Notes: a model not told the origin generated them from the letters alone. DNA of 64,000 nt from CALESS01 sp964405455 (GCA_964405455.1 CAYOOA010000005.1:14241-78240), one strand, 5' to 3'. Positions 16,043-25,657 are shown, numbered from the stretch's first letter. Translations and numbers: made by a program.

Positions 16043-17170
16043 ATGGCGCTGACTGGAAAAGGATTCTTTATCTGGAAAATCAAGAGTTGCGAAAACGGCA
16101 ATCCTTCAGCCATCGCCTCCCTGGCGCAATCGGCAGGTCTTACTCATGTTCTGATCAAAATTGCCGATGGTCCTAACCCTTTTAACGTTGACACCTCCCG
16201 TAACGTCGATCTGGTTCCTCCCGTTGTCCAGGCATTGCATGGTCTGAATATCCAGGTTTGGGGCTGGCATTATATCTATGGATACAATCCAGCTGGAGAA
16301 GCCCAGATCGCCGGCCAACGCGTCCAGAACCTCGGGTTGGATGGATATGTCATTGATGCTGAAGTGGAATTTAAGCAGCCTGGTCGGGCAGCAGTTGCCA
16401 GAACATTTATGAACGAACTACGCCGGCGACTTCCGGATACCCCGGTCGCGTTTAGCTCCTTTCGTTTTCCTACCTACCATCCACAGATCCCCTGGAAAGA
16501 ATTCCTGGAGAAATGCGATTACAACATGCCCCAGGTGTATTGGGAGCAATCTCATAATCCGGGGGCTCAATTGCGCCGCTGCGTGGATGAATTTGCCCGT
16601 CTTTCACCTTCTCGTCCGGTCATCCCCACGGGAAGTGCCTACGGTGCTGGTTCCTGGGCGGCCAAACCGATGGACATGACCGAATTCCTGAATACCGCCC
16701 TGGAATTGAACCTGCCGGCTGCAAATCTTTACTCATGGGATTATTCCCGGGCCAGTTTGAAGTCTTGCTGGGAAACAGTTGCAGCCTACTCGTGGGGTGA
16801 CAAGCCCAATCCAGATCCTCAACCACCTCCTCCCCCTAAAGATACCCCCGAATTGCTGATTGACGCCTTAAATCATCACAACCCTGACGAAGTGGTCGGG
16901 TTGTATCACCCCCAGGCGGTTCACATTTCCAGCGGAAGGACCATCCAGGGCATCTCCGGTCTGAAGGAGTGGTACCAAGCGTTCTTTTCCCAGCAAATTC
17001 CCCAGGCAGAATTTCAATTGATGAGCCATATGGGCAGTGGAATCACCCGCCATTTTCACTGGACAGCCCGCTCAACCTCCCGGCAAATTGAAAACGGCCA
17101 GGATACCATCGGCTTGCTCAATGGCAAGATCATCTACCATTACTCTTCTTTCACAATCACGGATCGGTAA
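16043..17170 (+). CDS. TIM-barrel glycoside-hydrolase-like protein with C-terminal NTF2-like domain
   Basis: About 375 residues in two parts. The first 250 residues have the alternating pattern of a TIM-barrel hydrolase (GKGFFIWKIKSCENG, IQVWGWHYIYG, GYVIDAEVEF, YNMPQVYWEQ), with acidic residues at strand ends where GH25-like or related enzymes keep catalytic carboxylates. A proline-rich linker (PQPPPPPK) leads to a SnoaL/NTF2-like domain of about 110 residues. There is no signal peptide, which is odd for a cell-wall hydrolase. I do not recognise a named family, and activity is not proven. ATG 16043, with GAGGA 7 bases upstream, is preferred to ATG 16037. It ends the plus-strand run and meets rpoC tail to tail. 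Confidence 0.65.
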   Translation: MALTGKGFFIWKIKSCENGNPSAIASLAQSAGLTHVLIKIADGPNPFNVDTSRNVDLVPPVVQALHGLNIQVWGWHYIYGYNPAGEAQIAGQRVQNLGLDGYVIDAEVEFKQPGRAAVARTFMNELRRRLPDTPVAFSSFRFPTYHPQIPWKEFLEKCDYNMPQVYWEQSHNPGAQLRRCVDEFARLSPSRPVIPTGSAYGAGSWAAKPMDMTEFLNTALELNLPAANLYSWDYSRASLKSCWETVAAYSWGDKPNPDPQPPPPPKDTPELLIDALNHHNPDEVVGLYHPQAVHISSGRTIQGISGLKEWYQAFFSQQIPQAEFQLMSHMGSGITRHFHWTARSTSRQIENGQDTIGLLNGKIIYHYSSFTITDR

Positions 17171-17187
17171 TATAAATGATCACCAAA

Positions 17188-17219
17188 AAACAACCCCCCG
17201 GTTTCCCGAGGGGTTGTTT
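17188..17219. terminator. Bidirectional terminator between the TIM-barrel gene and rpoC
   Basis: A 10-base stem (AAACAACCCC at 17188-17197 with 17210-17219) with a GC-rich inner region. A-runs and T-runs flank it on both sides, so it can end both the plus-strand run and rpoC, whose stop codon is only 5 bases away. Confidence 0.85.
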
Positions 17220-17224
17220 CTTTA

Positions 17225-20200
17225 TTAATCAGACATTGGTAAATTGGTCACCGAAGTTGAAATGGTCATGCGTTCTTTGCCATCCTCGTCGGTGAACCGG
17301 CCGTGGTGGTACCCTGTTCCTGCCGGGATCAACTTGCCGATGATCACATTTTCCTTCAGGCCGTAAAGCGGATCTTCGGTGGAGGCAATTGCTGCGCCTG
17401 CCAGCACCTTGATCGTATGCTGGAAGGAAGAAGCTGAGAGGAAGGAGTCAGTGCTGAGGGAGGCCTTGGTCACGCCCAACAGGACTTCAATATACTTGGC
17501 AGGCTGCTTGCCCTCTGAGATCAACTGGTCGTTCACCCGGCGGATTTCCAACCGGTCGACGATGTCGCCGGGCAGATAAGGTGTATCACCCGGTCGGATG
17601 ACCTGGATGCGCCCCAACATCTTGCGAATCACCAGCTCAAAGTGCTTGTCATGGATGTTCTGGCCCTGGGAGCGGTACACTTTTTGGATTTCGCTCAACA
17701 GGTAAAGTTGGCAGGCTTCACGGCCCTTGATCCGCAAAATGGTGTGCGGATTCAGAGAACCCTCGGTCAATGCCTGGCCGGCCTCTACGTGCTCACCATC
17801 CTTAATCAGCAGTCGGGAAGTCGAGGGAATGTCATACTCCTCTGATTCCTTCTGCTCATAAGAGACGATCACCTTGCGGTCTTCCACGCGAACACGTCCG
17901 GCATGGGTTGCCGTAATGGTGGCTTCACCCTGAGAGGCGACCACGTCACCGGCTGTCACGCTGGTTTCATCCTGCGCAACAATCATCCAGCTTTCCGGGA
18001 TCTCGTACTCATCGGAGACCATTTCTGCCTGGTCGACTCGAACGGAGCGTTGCTCGGCAATTCGGTCGTTCTGGATGATCTTGGCCACACCGGAAATCCG
18101 GGTGATGACTGCTTCACCCTTGGGCATGCGCCGGGCTTCGAATAGTTCTTCCACGCGGGGCAGACCGGTTGTAATGTCACCGCCAGCCGCTACACCACCG
18201 GTATGGAAGGTACGCAGGGTAAGCTGGGTACCCGGTTCACCAATGGATTGGGCGGCCACAATACCCACGGCGGAGCCTTTTTCAACCACATTACCGCGTC
18301 CAAGGTCCATACCGTAGCATTTGGCACAGATACCATGGGTTAGTTCGCAGGAAAGGGGCGAGCGAACTTTCACCTTATCAATCTTTGCATCAATAATCCG
18401 GCGGAGTACTTCATGATCCAGCATGACATCCCGTTCAGCCAGGATCTCACCGGTTGCCGGATCTATCACGCGGTCAGCGGTATATCGGCCAAACAGGCGG
18501 GTGCCCAGGGATTGCCCGGCCACATCATCGGATTTACGAATCCAGATACCGTCGGTGGTTCCGCAATCGTCCTCGTTAATGATGACGTCCTGGGCAATAT
18601 CCACCAAGCGGCGGGTCAGGTAACCGGCATCCGCGGTACGAAGAGCGGTGTCTGCAAGACCCTTCCGGGCGCCGTGGGTTGAGATGAAGTATTCCAGGGC
18701 TGTCAGGCCTTCACGGAAATTCGACTGGATGGGCAGGCGGATAATGCGCCCGGCCGGGTCAGCCATCAGTCCGCGCATACCAGCCAGCTGACTGATCGGG
18801 CCGAAGCCGCCCTTAGTCGCACCGGAGTTGGCCATCGTGGAAAGATTACCATTCGGGTCCATTGCCTCACGCACAGCTTTGGCAACCACCCTGGTGGTCT
18901 CTTGCCAGATTTCGATAATCCGCTCATTACGTTCCTGTTCTGTGTATAAGCCGCGGCGGAAGGAGCGATTCACATTTTCCACTTCCCGCTGGGCTTCTTC
19001 GAGAATTTGTGCCTTGGAATCAGGGACCGTAATGTCGGCCACTGCGATAGTCGAACCGGAGCGCATGGCAAATTCAAATCCGATATCCTTGATCTTATCG
19101 GCCACTTCGGTCGTTGTATCCTGACCGCAAATATCATACACCACGCCAATCAAATCCTTGACACCGCCCTTATCCAGAACCGTGTTTATGTAGCGGACAT
19201 TTTCAGGGAGTACACGATTGAAAAGAACGCGCCCGACAGTGGTTTTGATTAACCGCTGGACAGGTTCGACCAAACGATTGTTGTTGTCATCGTACCAAGT
19301 ATTGAATCGGATGGTAACGTTGGAATGGACTTCCACCTGGCCCAGGTTATAAGCCAGTTCAACTTCGTCCATATCGGCGAAAACTCGGCCATCACCCTTA
19401 TGCGGCCGCGTATCTTCCATCGTTAAGTAATACACACCCAGCACCATGTCCTTGGAGGGACTGATGATCGGTTCACCGTCGGCCGGTTTCAACAGATTGC
19501 GCGAGGAAAGCATCCGCTCGCGGGCTTCCTGAACAGCCTTATCAGAAAGGGGTACATGGACAGCCATTTGGTCACCGTCAAAGTCCGCATTAAACGCGGT
19601 GGTAACCAACGGGTGTAGTTGAATGGCGCTGCCTTCAATCAGTACAGGCTCAAAGGCCTGAATACCCAGGCGGTGCAGGGTTGGTGCGCGGTTCAGGAGC
19701 ACAGGACGTTCTCCAATGACCTCTTCCAGCACCTCCCAGACTTCCGGGCGATTGCGTTCGATGAACCGGCGGGCACCCTTCACATTGGCTGCAAAACCAC
19801 GTGAAACCAGCCGGGCGATTACAAACGGCCGGAAGAGTTCCAATGCCATTGTCTTGGGTAAACCGCACTGGTTCAATTTGAGGGTCGGGCCAACGACAAT
19901 TACCGAACGGCCGGAGTAATCCACACGCTTACCCAGCAAGTTGCGGCGGAAGCGGCCTTTCTTTCCCTTCAGCATATCGCTCAAGGATTTCAACTCACGG
20001 CGGCCGCGGCGGGAAAGCGCCTTGCCGCGCTGTGAATTATCAATCAACGAGTCAACCGCCTCCTGAAGCATCCGTTTTTCATTCCGCACAATAACGTCAG
20101 GAGCTCCAAGTTCTTGCAACCGTTTCAACCGGTTGTTGCGATTGATCACCCGGCGATACAGGTCGTTCAAATCAGAAGTTGCAAATCGACCACCATCCAA

Positions 20201-21463
20201 TTGCACCATCGGGCGCAGATCTGGCGGGATTACAGGTAAGACAGTCAGAATCATCCATTCCGGGCGGTTCCCGGAGCGGCGGAAGGATTCCACAACCTTC
20301 AAGCGAGTAGTGGCTTTCTTCCGTTTTTGCTTGCTCTTGGAAGTTCTCACTTCCGTCCACAAGTCCACTGAGAGCTTGTCAAGGTCCAACCGGCGCAAGA
20401 TATCATAGAATGCCTCGGCACCCATATCTGCGCGGAACACCTGCCCCCAGCGTGATTTCAATTCGCGGAAGCGGGATTCGCTCAAGAATGTGAAGGGACG
20501 GAGTTCCATCAGCTCATCCCGTACGCGGGAATTTTGTCCCTTGTTCTCGGTGTTCTGGTCGTCCAGAGCGTTCCGCAGTGCTTCCATCTGCTCATCTGCT
20601 TCAGCCCGAACCTTGGCCTTTTCCATTTCCAGCTGTTCGAGTTCGCGTTCCAGCTCGGATTTAAATTCCTTTTCCAGTGTATCCAGGCGTTCTTTCACCA
20701 ACCGCTGGAGATGCGAGATAGTGGCATTGGTAATCATCTGGCCGGCTTCAACAATGACTGTATTCGCCGAGGTCAAAGAAATCGGGCTGGTGGCAACCGT
20801 GTCCTTCTTGCCCTGAAGCATCAGTTCGAGAGATTGGGCTTCCTGGACTACCGGCTCCAAACGCACAGCGATTTGCTCATCCGCCCGGGCATTCAAGTCC
20901 TGGATTTGCTGCTGGATTTCTGCCAAGCGACGATCGCGGGCAGCTTTCACTTCCAGGATCTTGGTATTGATTTCAGATGCCTGCTCGCGCTCGGAAACCG
21001 AGATTTCATCTTCCAACCGCCGTAAAGCCTTCTGCCGGGCATCTTCATCAACATAGGTGACGATGTATTGGGCAAAATACAAAACCCGGTCCAGGTTCCG
21101 TCGGGAAATATCAAGGAGCAGACCGAGATAAGAGGGAATTCGGCGAGTGTACCAGATGTGAGCCACCGGTGTAGCCAGCTCAATATGCCCCATTCGTTCA
21201 CGGCGTACGGCAGCCCGGGTGACTTCCACACCGCATTTATCACAGATGATACCTTTGTAACGGGGATTCTTGTACTTACCACAGTAGCATTGCCAGTCCC
21301 GGGTCGGTCCAAAGATCACTTCACAAAATAATCCGTCCTTCTCGGGACGAAGGCGGCGATAATTGATGGTCTCAGGTTTGAGAACTTCGCCATAAGACCA
21401 ACTACGAATTGTTTCCGGGGACGCCAGGTTAATCCGAAGCGCAACAAGAGATTTGGTTTCCAC
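17225..21463 (-). CDS. rpoC: DNA-directed RNA polymerase beta' subunit
   Basis: About 1412 residues. The N-terminal zinc site CYCG...CDKCG (about 59-77), the catalytic NADFDGDQMAVH (about 625-636) and the second zinc site with CELTHGICAKCYG are all present, so the subunit looks complete. An insertion of roughly 170 residues (about 145-315), rich in charged heptad-like sequence and probably coiled coil, lies between the zinc finger and the core, where Thermus-type beta' also has an extra domain. GTG 21463, 7 bases after AGGAGG, is a better start than TTG 21469, which is only 1 base from that site. The gene upstream is a sensor kinase and not rpoB. It has its own promoter and a hairpin in the leader. 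Confidence 0.98.
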   Translation of the reverse strand: METKSLVALRINLASPETIRSWSYGEVLKPETINYRRLRPEKDGLFCEVIFGPTRDWQCYCGKYKNPRYKGIICDKCGVEVTRAAVRRERMGHIELATPVAHIWYTRRIPSYLGLLLDISRRNLDRVLYFAQYIVTYVDEDARQKALRRLEDEISVSEREQASEINTKILEVKAARDRRLAEIQQQIQDLNARADEQIAVRLEPVVQEAQSLELMLQGKKDTVATSPISLTSANTVIVEAGQMITNATISHLQRLVKERLDTLEKEFKSELERELEQLEMEKAKVRAEADEQMEALRNALDDQNTENKGQNSRVRDELMELRPFTFLSESRFRELKSRWGQVFRADMGAEAFYDILRRLDLDKLSVDLWTEVRTSKSKQKRKKATTRLKVVESFRRSGNRPEWMILTVLPVIPPDLRPMVQLDGGRFATSDLNDLYRRVINRNNRLKRLQELGAPDVIVRNEKRMLQEAVDSLIDNSQRGKALSRRGRRELKSLSDMLKGKKGRFRRNLLGKRVDYSGRSVIVVGPTLKLNQCGLPKTMALELFRPFVIARLVSRGFAANVKGARRFIERNRPEVWEVLEEVIGERPVLLNRAPTLHRLGIQAFEPVLIEGSAIQLHPLVTTAFNADFDGDQMAVHVPLSDKAVQEARERMLSSRNLLKPADGEPIISPSKDMVLGVYYLTMEDTRPHKGDGRVFADMDEVELAYNLGQVEVHSNVTIRFNTWYDDNNNRLVEPVQRLIKTTVGRVLFNRVLPENVRYINTVLDKGGVKDLIGVVYDICGQDTTTEVADKIKDIGFEFAMRSGSTIAVADITVPDSKAQILEEAQREVENVNRSFRRGLYTEQERNERIIEIWQETTRVVAKAVREAMDPNGNLSTMANSGATKGGFGPISQLAGMRGLMADPAGRIIRLPIQSNFREGLTALEYFISTHGARKGLADTALRTADAGYLTRRLVDIAQDVIINEDDCGTTDGIWIRKSDDVAGQSLGTRLFGRYTADRVIDPATGEILAERDVMLDHEVLRRIIDAKIDKVKVRSPLSCELTHGICAKCYGMDLGRGNVVEKGSAVGIVAAQSIGEPGTQLTLRTFHTGGVAAGGDITTGLPRVEELFEARRMPKGEAVITRISGVAKIIQNDRIAEQRSVRVDQAEMVSDEYEIPESWMIVAQDETSVTAGDVVASQGEATITATHAGRVRVEDRKVIVSYEQKESEEYDIPSTSRLLIKDGEHVEAGQALTEGSLNPHTILRIKGREACQLYLLSEIQKVYRSQGQNIHDKHFELVIRKMLGRIQVIRPGDTPYLPGDIVDRLEIRRVNDQLISEGKQPAKYIEVLLGVTKASLSTDSFLSASSFQHTIKVLAGAAIASTEDPLYGLKENVIIGKLIPAGTGYHHGRFTDEDGKERMTISTSVTNLPMSD

Positions 21464-21503
21464 GAACAAGCCTCCTCAGAGAATGGCTGGAGAAACGAAA
21501 CGA

Positions 21504-21541
21504 GCGCGTAAGGCCATTGGCCTTAAGCGCCTACCAGTAGG
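21504..21541 (-). promoter_or_regulatory. Hairpin pair in the rpoC leader
   Basis: A 12-base stem with one mismatch (21504-21515 with 21519-21530; core TAAGGCC/GGCCTTA) and a 3-base loop is joined by a small second hairpin, CCTAC/GTAGG, at 21530-21541. Both lie between the rpoC promoter and start codon. On the minus strand TCGTTTCGTTTC follows, too poor for a standard terminator, so an attenuator, protein-binding site or processing site is possible. Confidence 0.5.
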
Positions 21542-21575
21542 AAGAGAGTACTAAGCGAATTCACGGCAAATAATG

Positions 21576-21603
21576 ATTATATCACAATTATGCTGTGGTT
21601 CAA
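21576..21603 (-). promoter_or_regulatory. rpoC promoter
   Basis: On the minus strand TTGAAC (21598-21603) and TATAAT (21576-21581) are 16 bases apart and the -10 is extended (TGATATAAT). It gives a leader of about 105 bases. Together with the missing rpoB this supports independent transcription of rpoC. Confidence 0.6.
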
Positions 21604-21624
21604 TACCTTGAATTAAGAGTTTGA

Positions 21625-24600
21625 TTAATGGTTTGTCTTTTTGGGTTGTCGAAGCGGAAGTTGGATAAAAAACACGCTGCCCTTACCGAGCTGGCTCTCC
21701 ACCCATACCCGGCCGTAGTGCCGCTCCACGATCGATTTTACAATTGCCAGTCCCAGGCCGCTACCCTTCTGGGCATATGCTTCCCGCCGGCTGCTGCGGT
21801 AGAATTTCTCAAACACTCGCGGTAGATCCAGGGGGGCAATCCCAATTCCATTATCGCGGACCTGGAAAACCAGGGAATCTCCCTGGTCCAGCAAACTGAG
21901 GTGGATTTTACCACCAATCGGTGTATATTTGATGGCATTTTCTACCAGGTTGCGTAAGGCTTGTGAGAGAAGCGCAGGATCCACTTCCATCTCTATACGG
22001 TGGCGGGGCACTCCACTGGTATCAATTTCAATATTCTTTCGAGCTGCATCTCCCGTTAGCGCTGTGACAACTTCATCAATAATAAGTGCCGGAATAACCC
22101 GGGAGATCATCAAGCCCATCCCACTCTCCAGGCGGCCCAAGTCAAGCAATTTTTCCACGACGCTTGACATGGATTCCAGACTGGTGATCATCTTCTGAAG
22201 AAAACCCTGCTGCTGATCATTCAAATCGCCCATCATCTGGATCATGGTGACATAGCCGCGGAGTAATGTCAGCGGGGAGCGCAGATCGTGACTGACGTTG
22301 GCAACGTATTCCGATTTTTCACGGTCGAGTACCTTGTAATGGGTGATATCACGCAAGATACACACCCGCCCTATTAATAAATCATCGCTTTGAACCTGCG
22401 AAATTGAGGCGAAATAGATACGCTGGTTGGATAGCGTGACTTCTCCGGTTGTGTTGCCATCGTTAATCGGCCGTAAGATCATTTTTTGTAGATCCTGGTT
22501 TTGTACCACTTGCGCCAGGGGCTTACCCGGAGCTGCAGCTCCGATTAACTCCGGAATTTGTAGGGCAGCCGGGTTGAGCAGCAACAGGTTCATGTGATCG
22601 TCAAACACCAGGATCGGTTCCGGTGCAGAATTTAAGACTGCTTCCAGGCGCTGGCGGCCTGCTTCGGCTGCTGCATAAAGATGAGTATTGGCAGCGGCCA
22701 GGGCTGCTTCTCCGGCCAGCGTATTCAAAAACCGAACTTCTTCATCAGTAAATTGGTGTTGTTCATTAAAAGCCAGCCAGAAAACACCGTAAAAATCATG
22801 TTCATAATTTAATGCCAAGGCAATCAAGGAAGCCGGCGGATTTTCTCCACCCCCGAAGCTCAACCTTCTGGATTTACTTGCCAGGGGCATGGAGATAACC
22901 GGTTGGTAACGCGCCAGATCCAGTAATTGTTCATCCAGATAAGCTAACGCCTCATTCTTTGGACCTTCACCGTAAGACTGTATCGGTCGGGTGACAGATT
23001 CAGGGCTAATATCCGGGATAAGAACAATCCTTGCACAGGATGCGCCGCTGCGCATTGCAGCTTGCAAGATGGGAGTAATCCCTTCGCGCGAACGCAAGTT
23101 GGAGGCCACCCCCTGGCTGACTTGCAATAAACTGTTAAGCTCATCCAGGCGGTCGCTCAAGCGAATCCGCATCTTTTCAAAAGCCTGTCCAAGCTGGCCG
23201 ATTTCATCTTCACCCTTGATCTGCAGGGGAATATCCAACCGTCCCTGGGAAATTAATACTGCGGTTCCAGAGGCAGACCGCAGGTCCTTGATAATATTGC
23301 GTAATCCTGCCAGGAGAATTACGACGGTCACCAGACCAATCACCAACACCAACAAGAACTGGGGCACGGCCAGTTTCAAAGCAATTTCGTTCACGTTTTC
23401 AGCAGGCAGACCTACAACTACGCCCCATATTCGGCCTTCGGCAGGCTGATAAAACATAAGCATCCGCTTGCCTTCTGGAGAAATATCAGTAAACGAGCCC
23501 GCAGTTTGAGGCAGACTACTACCAAAAGAAACCGTCTGAAAATCTGGGGTTGTGTTATAAAGGACCTGGTGATTTTCATCCAGGATCATCCCCATTCCAC
23601 CCTCTTTCTGGATCGCCTGGAGTAATTGGATGGATGTCTGGATAAAGGGATTCGCCTGCAGCACAGCCCTTCCCAGCAGAGCACCGACTGGTTTTTGATC
23701 GCGGATGATGGAAGCGATGAATGAGATGACCACTCCTTCACCAGACGCCGACGGTTGATAAGCATACGTCTGGATCATGACCCCCTTTAAGGCCATATCA
23801 ACCCCGTATTTTTCATCTAGGGTAAGCGAATGATCCGATGAAAGCGGCATCCAACCCTTCACAACAGAGTCCTGTCCAATTAAAGACAGTTCGTCGAAGA
23901 AAGGCACCAGGCGGATCCGTCGGAGAAGTTCATTCTGGAGATCATTTTCTGGCAGATCAAGCAGGTCTGCGGTAGCCTGGCGCAGGAGTAAGTTCTGCCC
24001 GGTTTGCAGGAAATACGGCAAGGCATTGGCTGCACCTTCTGCCGAAGCTTGCAGATGATTGCTCAATTGCTGACGGGCTGTGTTTCCTGCCCAAGTCCAA
24101 CCAGCGATGGTCAAACCCAGGATCAGTACAACCACCAGTGGAATAATCCAAGTCAGATATCGAGCCTGCAGACTAACTTCCGATGGAGAGGGTAGAATTC
24201 GTGTGGGTCGATCCCATACTTTCAGTTTTATCAAGAAGAGGATTTCACAGATCAACCCTGCAATGATTAATTCACCTGCCCGGGCCATGATCAACGGCCA
24301 GGATTGGGTGAGTGCATAATCTATACGCAAAGCCAGGCTGCCCGGCGCAAACAGGAATGTGGTCAAAATCACGAGTGGACCGTTTATCACTGCAACCAAT
24401 AGGGCTGCAGCCAACGGATGACCAACGATTCGGTAAAAAGGTGTCCGGAAAGGCTGCCGGATTAGAGCGCTGAAGAGAAAAGCCATAATTCCAATTTCGA
24501 TCGGTGTAAAGATGGAATGTGATTCCCACAAGCCCAACCATAACCCGCCAAACACACCCACCACCCCTGCTGAAAGCCCGGATACCATGCCTGCCGCAAT

Positions 24601-24903
24601 CATCCAGGGCAACGCCGCCAGTGCAACCAGGGTTGGCACCACGGTCTCCGCCGGTAGGCCGGGAATGGGTAATGAGGTTTCAAAGGGGAGATTGATTTTT
24701 AGAACTGAAGCAGTAATGGGAGTCAGGATAAATGCAATAAAAAGAATCACCCACCGATAAGTCTGGTGAATATTCAGTCCTTTTCGTTCTCGCCAGGCCA
24801 GCCAGCCCAGGAGCCCAACAAGCAAAACGAATCCTATCCAACCGATCAGGCTGGAGGGATACTCGATATATGGTATGGAAGTTGAACCTTCGATTCCGGG
24901 CAT
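21625..24903 (-). CDS. Large multi-domain membrane sensor histidine kinase
   Basis: A 1092-residue hybrid of membrane sensor and kinase. An N-terminal block of about six to seven hydrophobic segments (15-225) is followed by a membrane segment (250-270), an extracytoplasmic sensor region (275-505), a further membrane segment (510-534), HAMP (535-590), GAF (590-740), PAS (750-855), HisKA with H872 in VSHDLRSPL, and HATPase with N989, DNGIGIAP and GSGLGLAI. All kinase boxes are intact. No response regulator lies next to it, so its partner is elsewhere. ATG 24903 is used: longer reading frames run into cmk and a -10 element lies upstream of this ATG. It resembles PhoR/VicK-type kinases only in the C-terminal half. 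Confidence 0.9.
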   Translation of the reverse strand: MPGIEGSTSIPYIEYPSSLIGWIGFVLLVGLLGWLAWRERKGLNIHQTYRWVILFIAFILTPITASVLKINLPFETSLPIPGLPAETVVPTLVALAALPWMIAAGMVSGLSAGVVGVFGGLWLGLWESHSIFTPIEIGIMAFLFSALIRQPFRTPFYRIVGHPLAAALLVAVINGPLVILTTFLFAPGSLALRIDYALTQSWPLIMARAGELIIAGLICEILFLIKLKVWDRPTRILPSPSEVSLQARYLTWIIPLVVVLILGLTIAGWTWAGNTARQQLSNHLQASAEGAANALPYFLQTGQNLLLRQATADLLDLPENDLQNELLRRIRLVPFFDELSLIGQDSVVKGWMPLSSDHSLTLDEKYGVDMALKGVMIQTYAYQPSASGEGVVISFIASIIRDQKPVGALLGRAVLQANPFIQTSIQLLQAIQKEGGMGMILDENHQVLYNTTPDFQTVSFGSSLPQTAGSFTDISPEGKRMLMFYQPAEGRIWGVVVGLPAENVNEIALKLAVPQFLLVLVIGLVTVVILLAGLRNIIKDLRSASGTAVLISQGRLDIPLQIKGEDEIGQLGQAFEKMRIRLSDRLDELNSLLQVSQGVASNLRSREGITPILQAAMRSGASCARIVLIPDISPESVTRPIQSYGEGPKNEALAYLDEQLLDLARYQPVISMPLASKSRRLSFGGGENPPASLIALALNYEHDFYGVFWLAFNEQHQFTDEEVRFLNTLAGEAALAAANTHLYAAAEAGRQRLEAVLNSAPEPILVFDDHMNLLLLNPAALQIPELIGAAAPGKPLAQVVQNQDLQKMILRPINDGNTTGEVTLSNQRIYFASISQVQSDDLLIGRVCILRDITHYKVLDREKSEYVANVSHDLRSPLTLLRGYVTMIQMMGDLNDQQQGFLQKMITSLESMSSVVEKLLDLGRLESGMGLMISRVIPALIIDEVVTALTGDAARKNIEIDTSGVPRHRIEMEVDPALLSQALRNLVENAIKYTPIGGKIHLSLLDQGDSLVFQVRDNGIGIAPLDLPRVFEKFYRSSRREAYAQKGSGLGLAIVKSIVERHYGRVWVESQLGKGSVFFIQLPLRQPKKTNH

Positions 24904-24928
24904 TTTTTGGATCGCATCCCTTATGAAA

Positions 24929-24937
24929 ATTATATCA
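24929..24937 (-). promoter_or_regulatory. Extended -10 element for the sensor kinase
   Basis: On the minus strand TGATATAAT lies in the short gap between cmk and the kinase, about 25 bases before its ATG. No clear -35 is visible. The same TGNTATAAT form occurs before rpoC. Confidence 0.4.
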
Positions 24938-24964
24938 TCGGATGGAATCACAAAGCGCGAAATA

Positions 24965-25657
24965 TCAATTCTTCTTTGCCCTCTGGCGGATAATTTCCAT
25001 CGCCTTATTAAATACTTCTTCGATGGAAAGATTATCTGTATCGATGATGACTGCATCTTTCGCCGGACGGAGCGGGGCGATTTCCCGGTTGGTATCGATT
25101 TCATCCCTGGCCTTGATTTCAGCCAGGATGGTTTCATAATCTACTATCTCGCCAAGCTGTAATTTCTCGGCATATCTACGTCGGGCTCGTTCTTCTGCTG
25201 AAGCCGTCAGGAAGATTTTTACTTTCGCATTTGGAAAAACGACCGTTCCTATATCTCGGCCAACCATCACCACTCGTCCGCGTTTTCCGATCACCCGTTG
25301 CGCGCTGGTCATGGCATCCCTCACCCCCTCATAAGCTGAAACCTGCGAAACATTTCTCTCAACATATTGTTCCCGGATCAGCCAGGTAACGTCTTCTCCA
25401 TCTACCAGGACGTCATTTTTACGTTTGTCCTCCAGGCTGGGTGCGCGGACATCGATTTGGATTTTTCCGGCGATATCACTTACCGCTATCTCATCAGAAA
25501 CTCCTCCCAGCGCACGTAAAGCAGCAAAGGTCGCTGCCCGATACATGATCCCGGTGTCAAAGTACAGGTATCCCAATTCCCGGGCCACCATCTCCCCAAT
25601 GGTGGATTTCCCCACGCCAGCCGGGCCATCGATGGCAATCAGATCCGGGTATTTCAT
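24965..25657 (-). CDS. cmk: Cytidylate kinase
   Basis: A 230-residue (d)CMP kinase that makes CDP/dCDP from CMP/dCMP and ATP in the cytoplasm. The P-loop GPAGVGKST is at about 11-19, FDTGIMYRA follows as the CMP-binding segment, and GRDIGTVVFP is the family signature. Length is normal. Its start overlaps the plsC stop by 4 bases (ATGA), so the two are coupled; cmk next to an acyltransferase gene is a common pairing in bacteria. Confidence 0.95.
   Translation of the reverse strand: MKYPDLIAIDGPAGVGKSTIGEMVARELGYLYFDTGIMYRAATFAALRALGGVSDEIAVSDIAGKIQIDVRAPSLEDKRKNDVLVDGEDVTWLIREQYVERNVSQVSAYEGVRDAMTSAQRVIGKRGRVVMVGRDIGTVVFPNAKVKIFLTASAEERARRRYAEKLQLGEIVDYETILAEIKARDEIDTNREIAPLRPAKDAVIIDTDNLSIEEVFNKAMEIIRQRAKKN

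Noticed and set aside
24904..25137. N-terminal extension of the sensor kinase into cmk
   Set aside because: The added 78 residues are basic and read cmk in another frame; a -10 element and ATG 24903 give a clean start.
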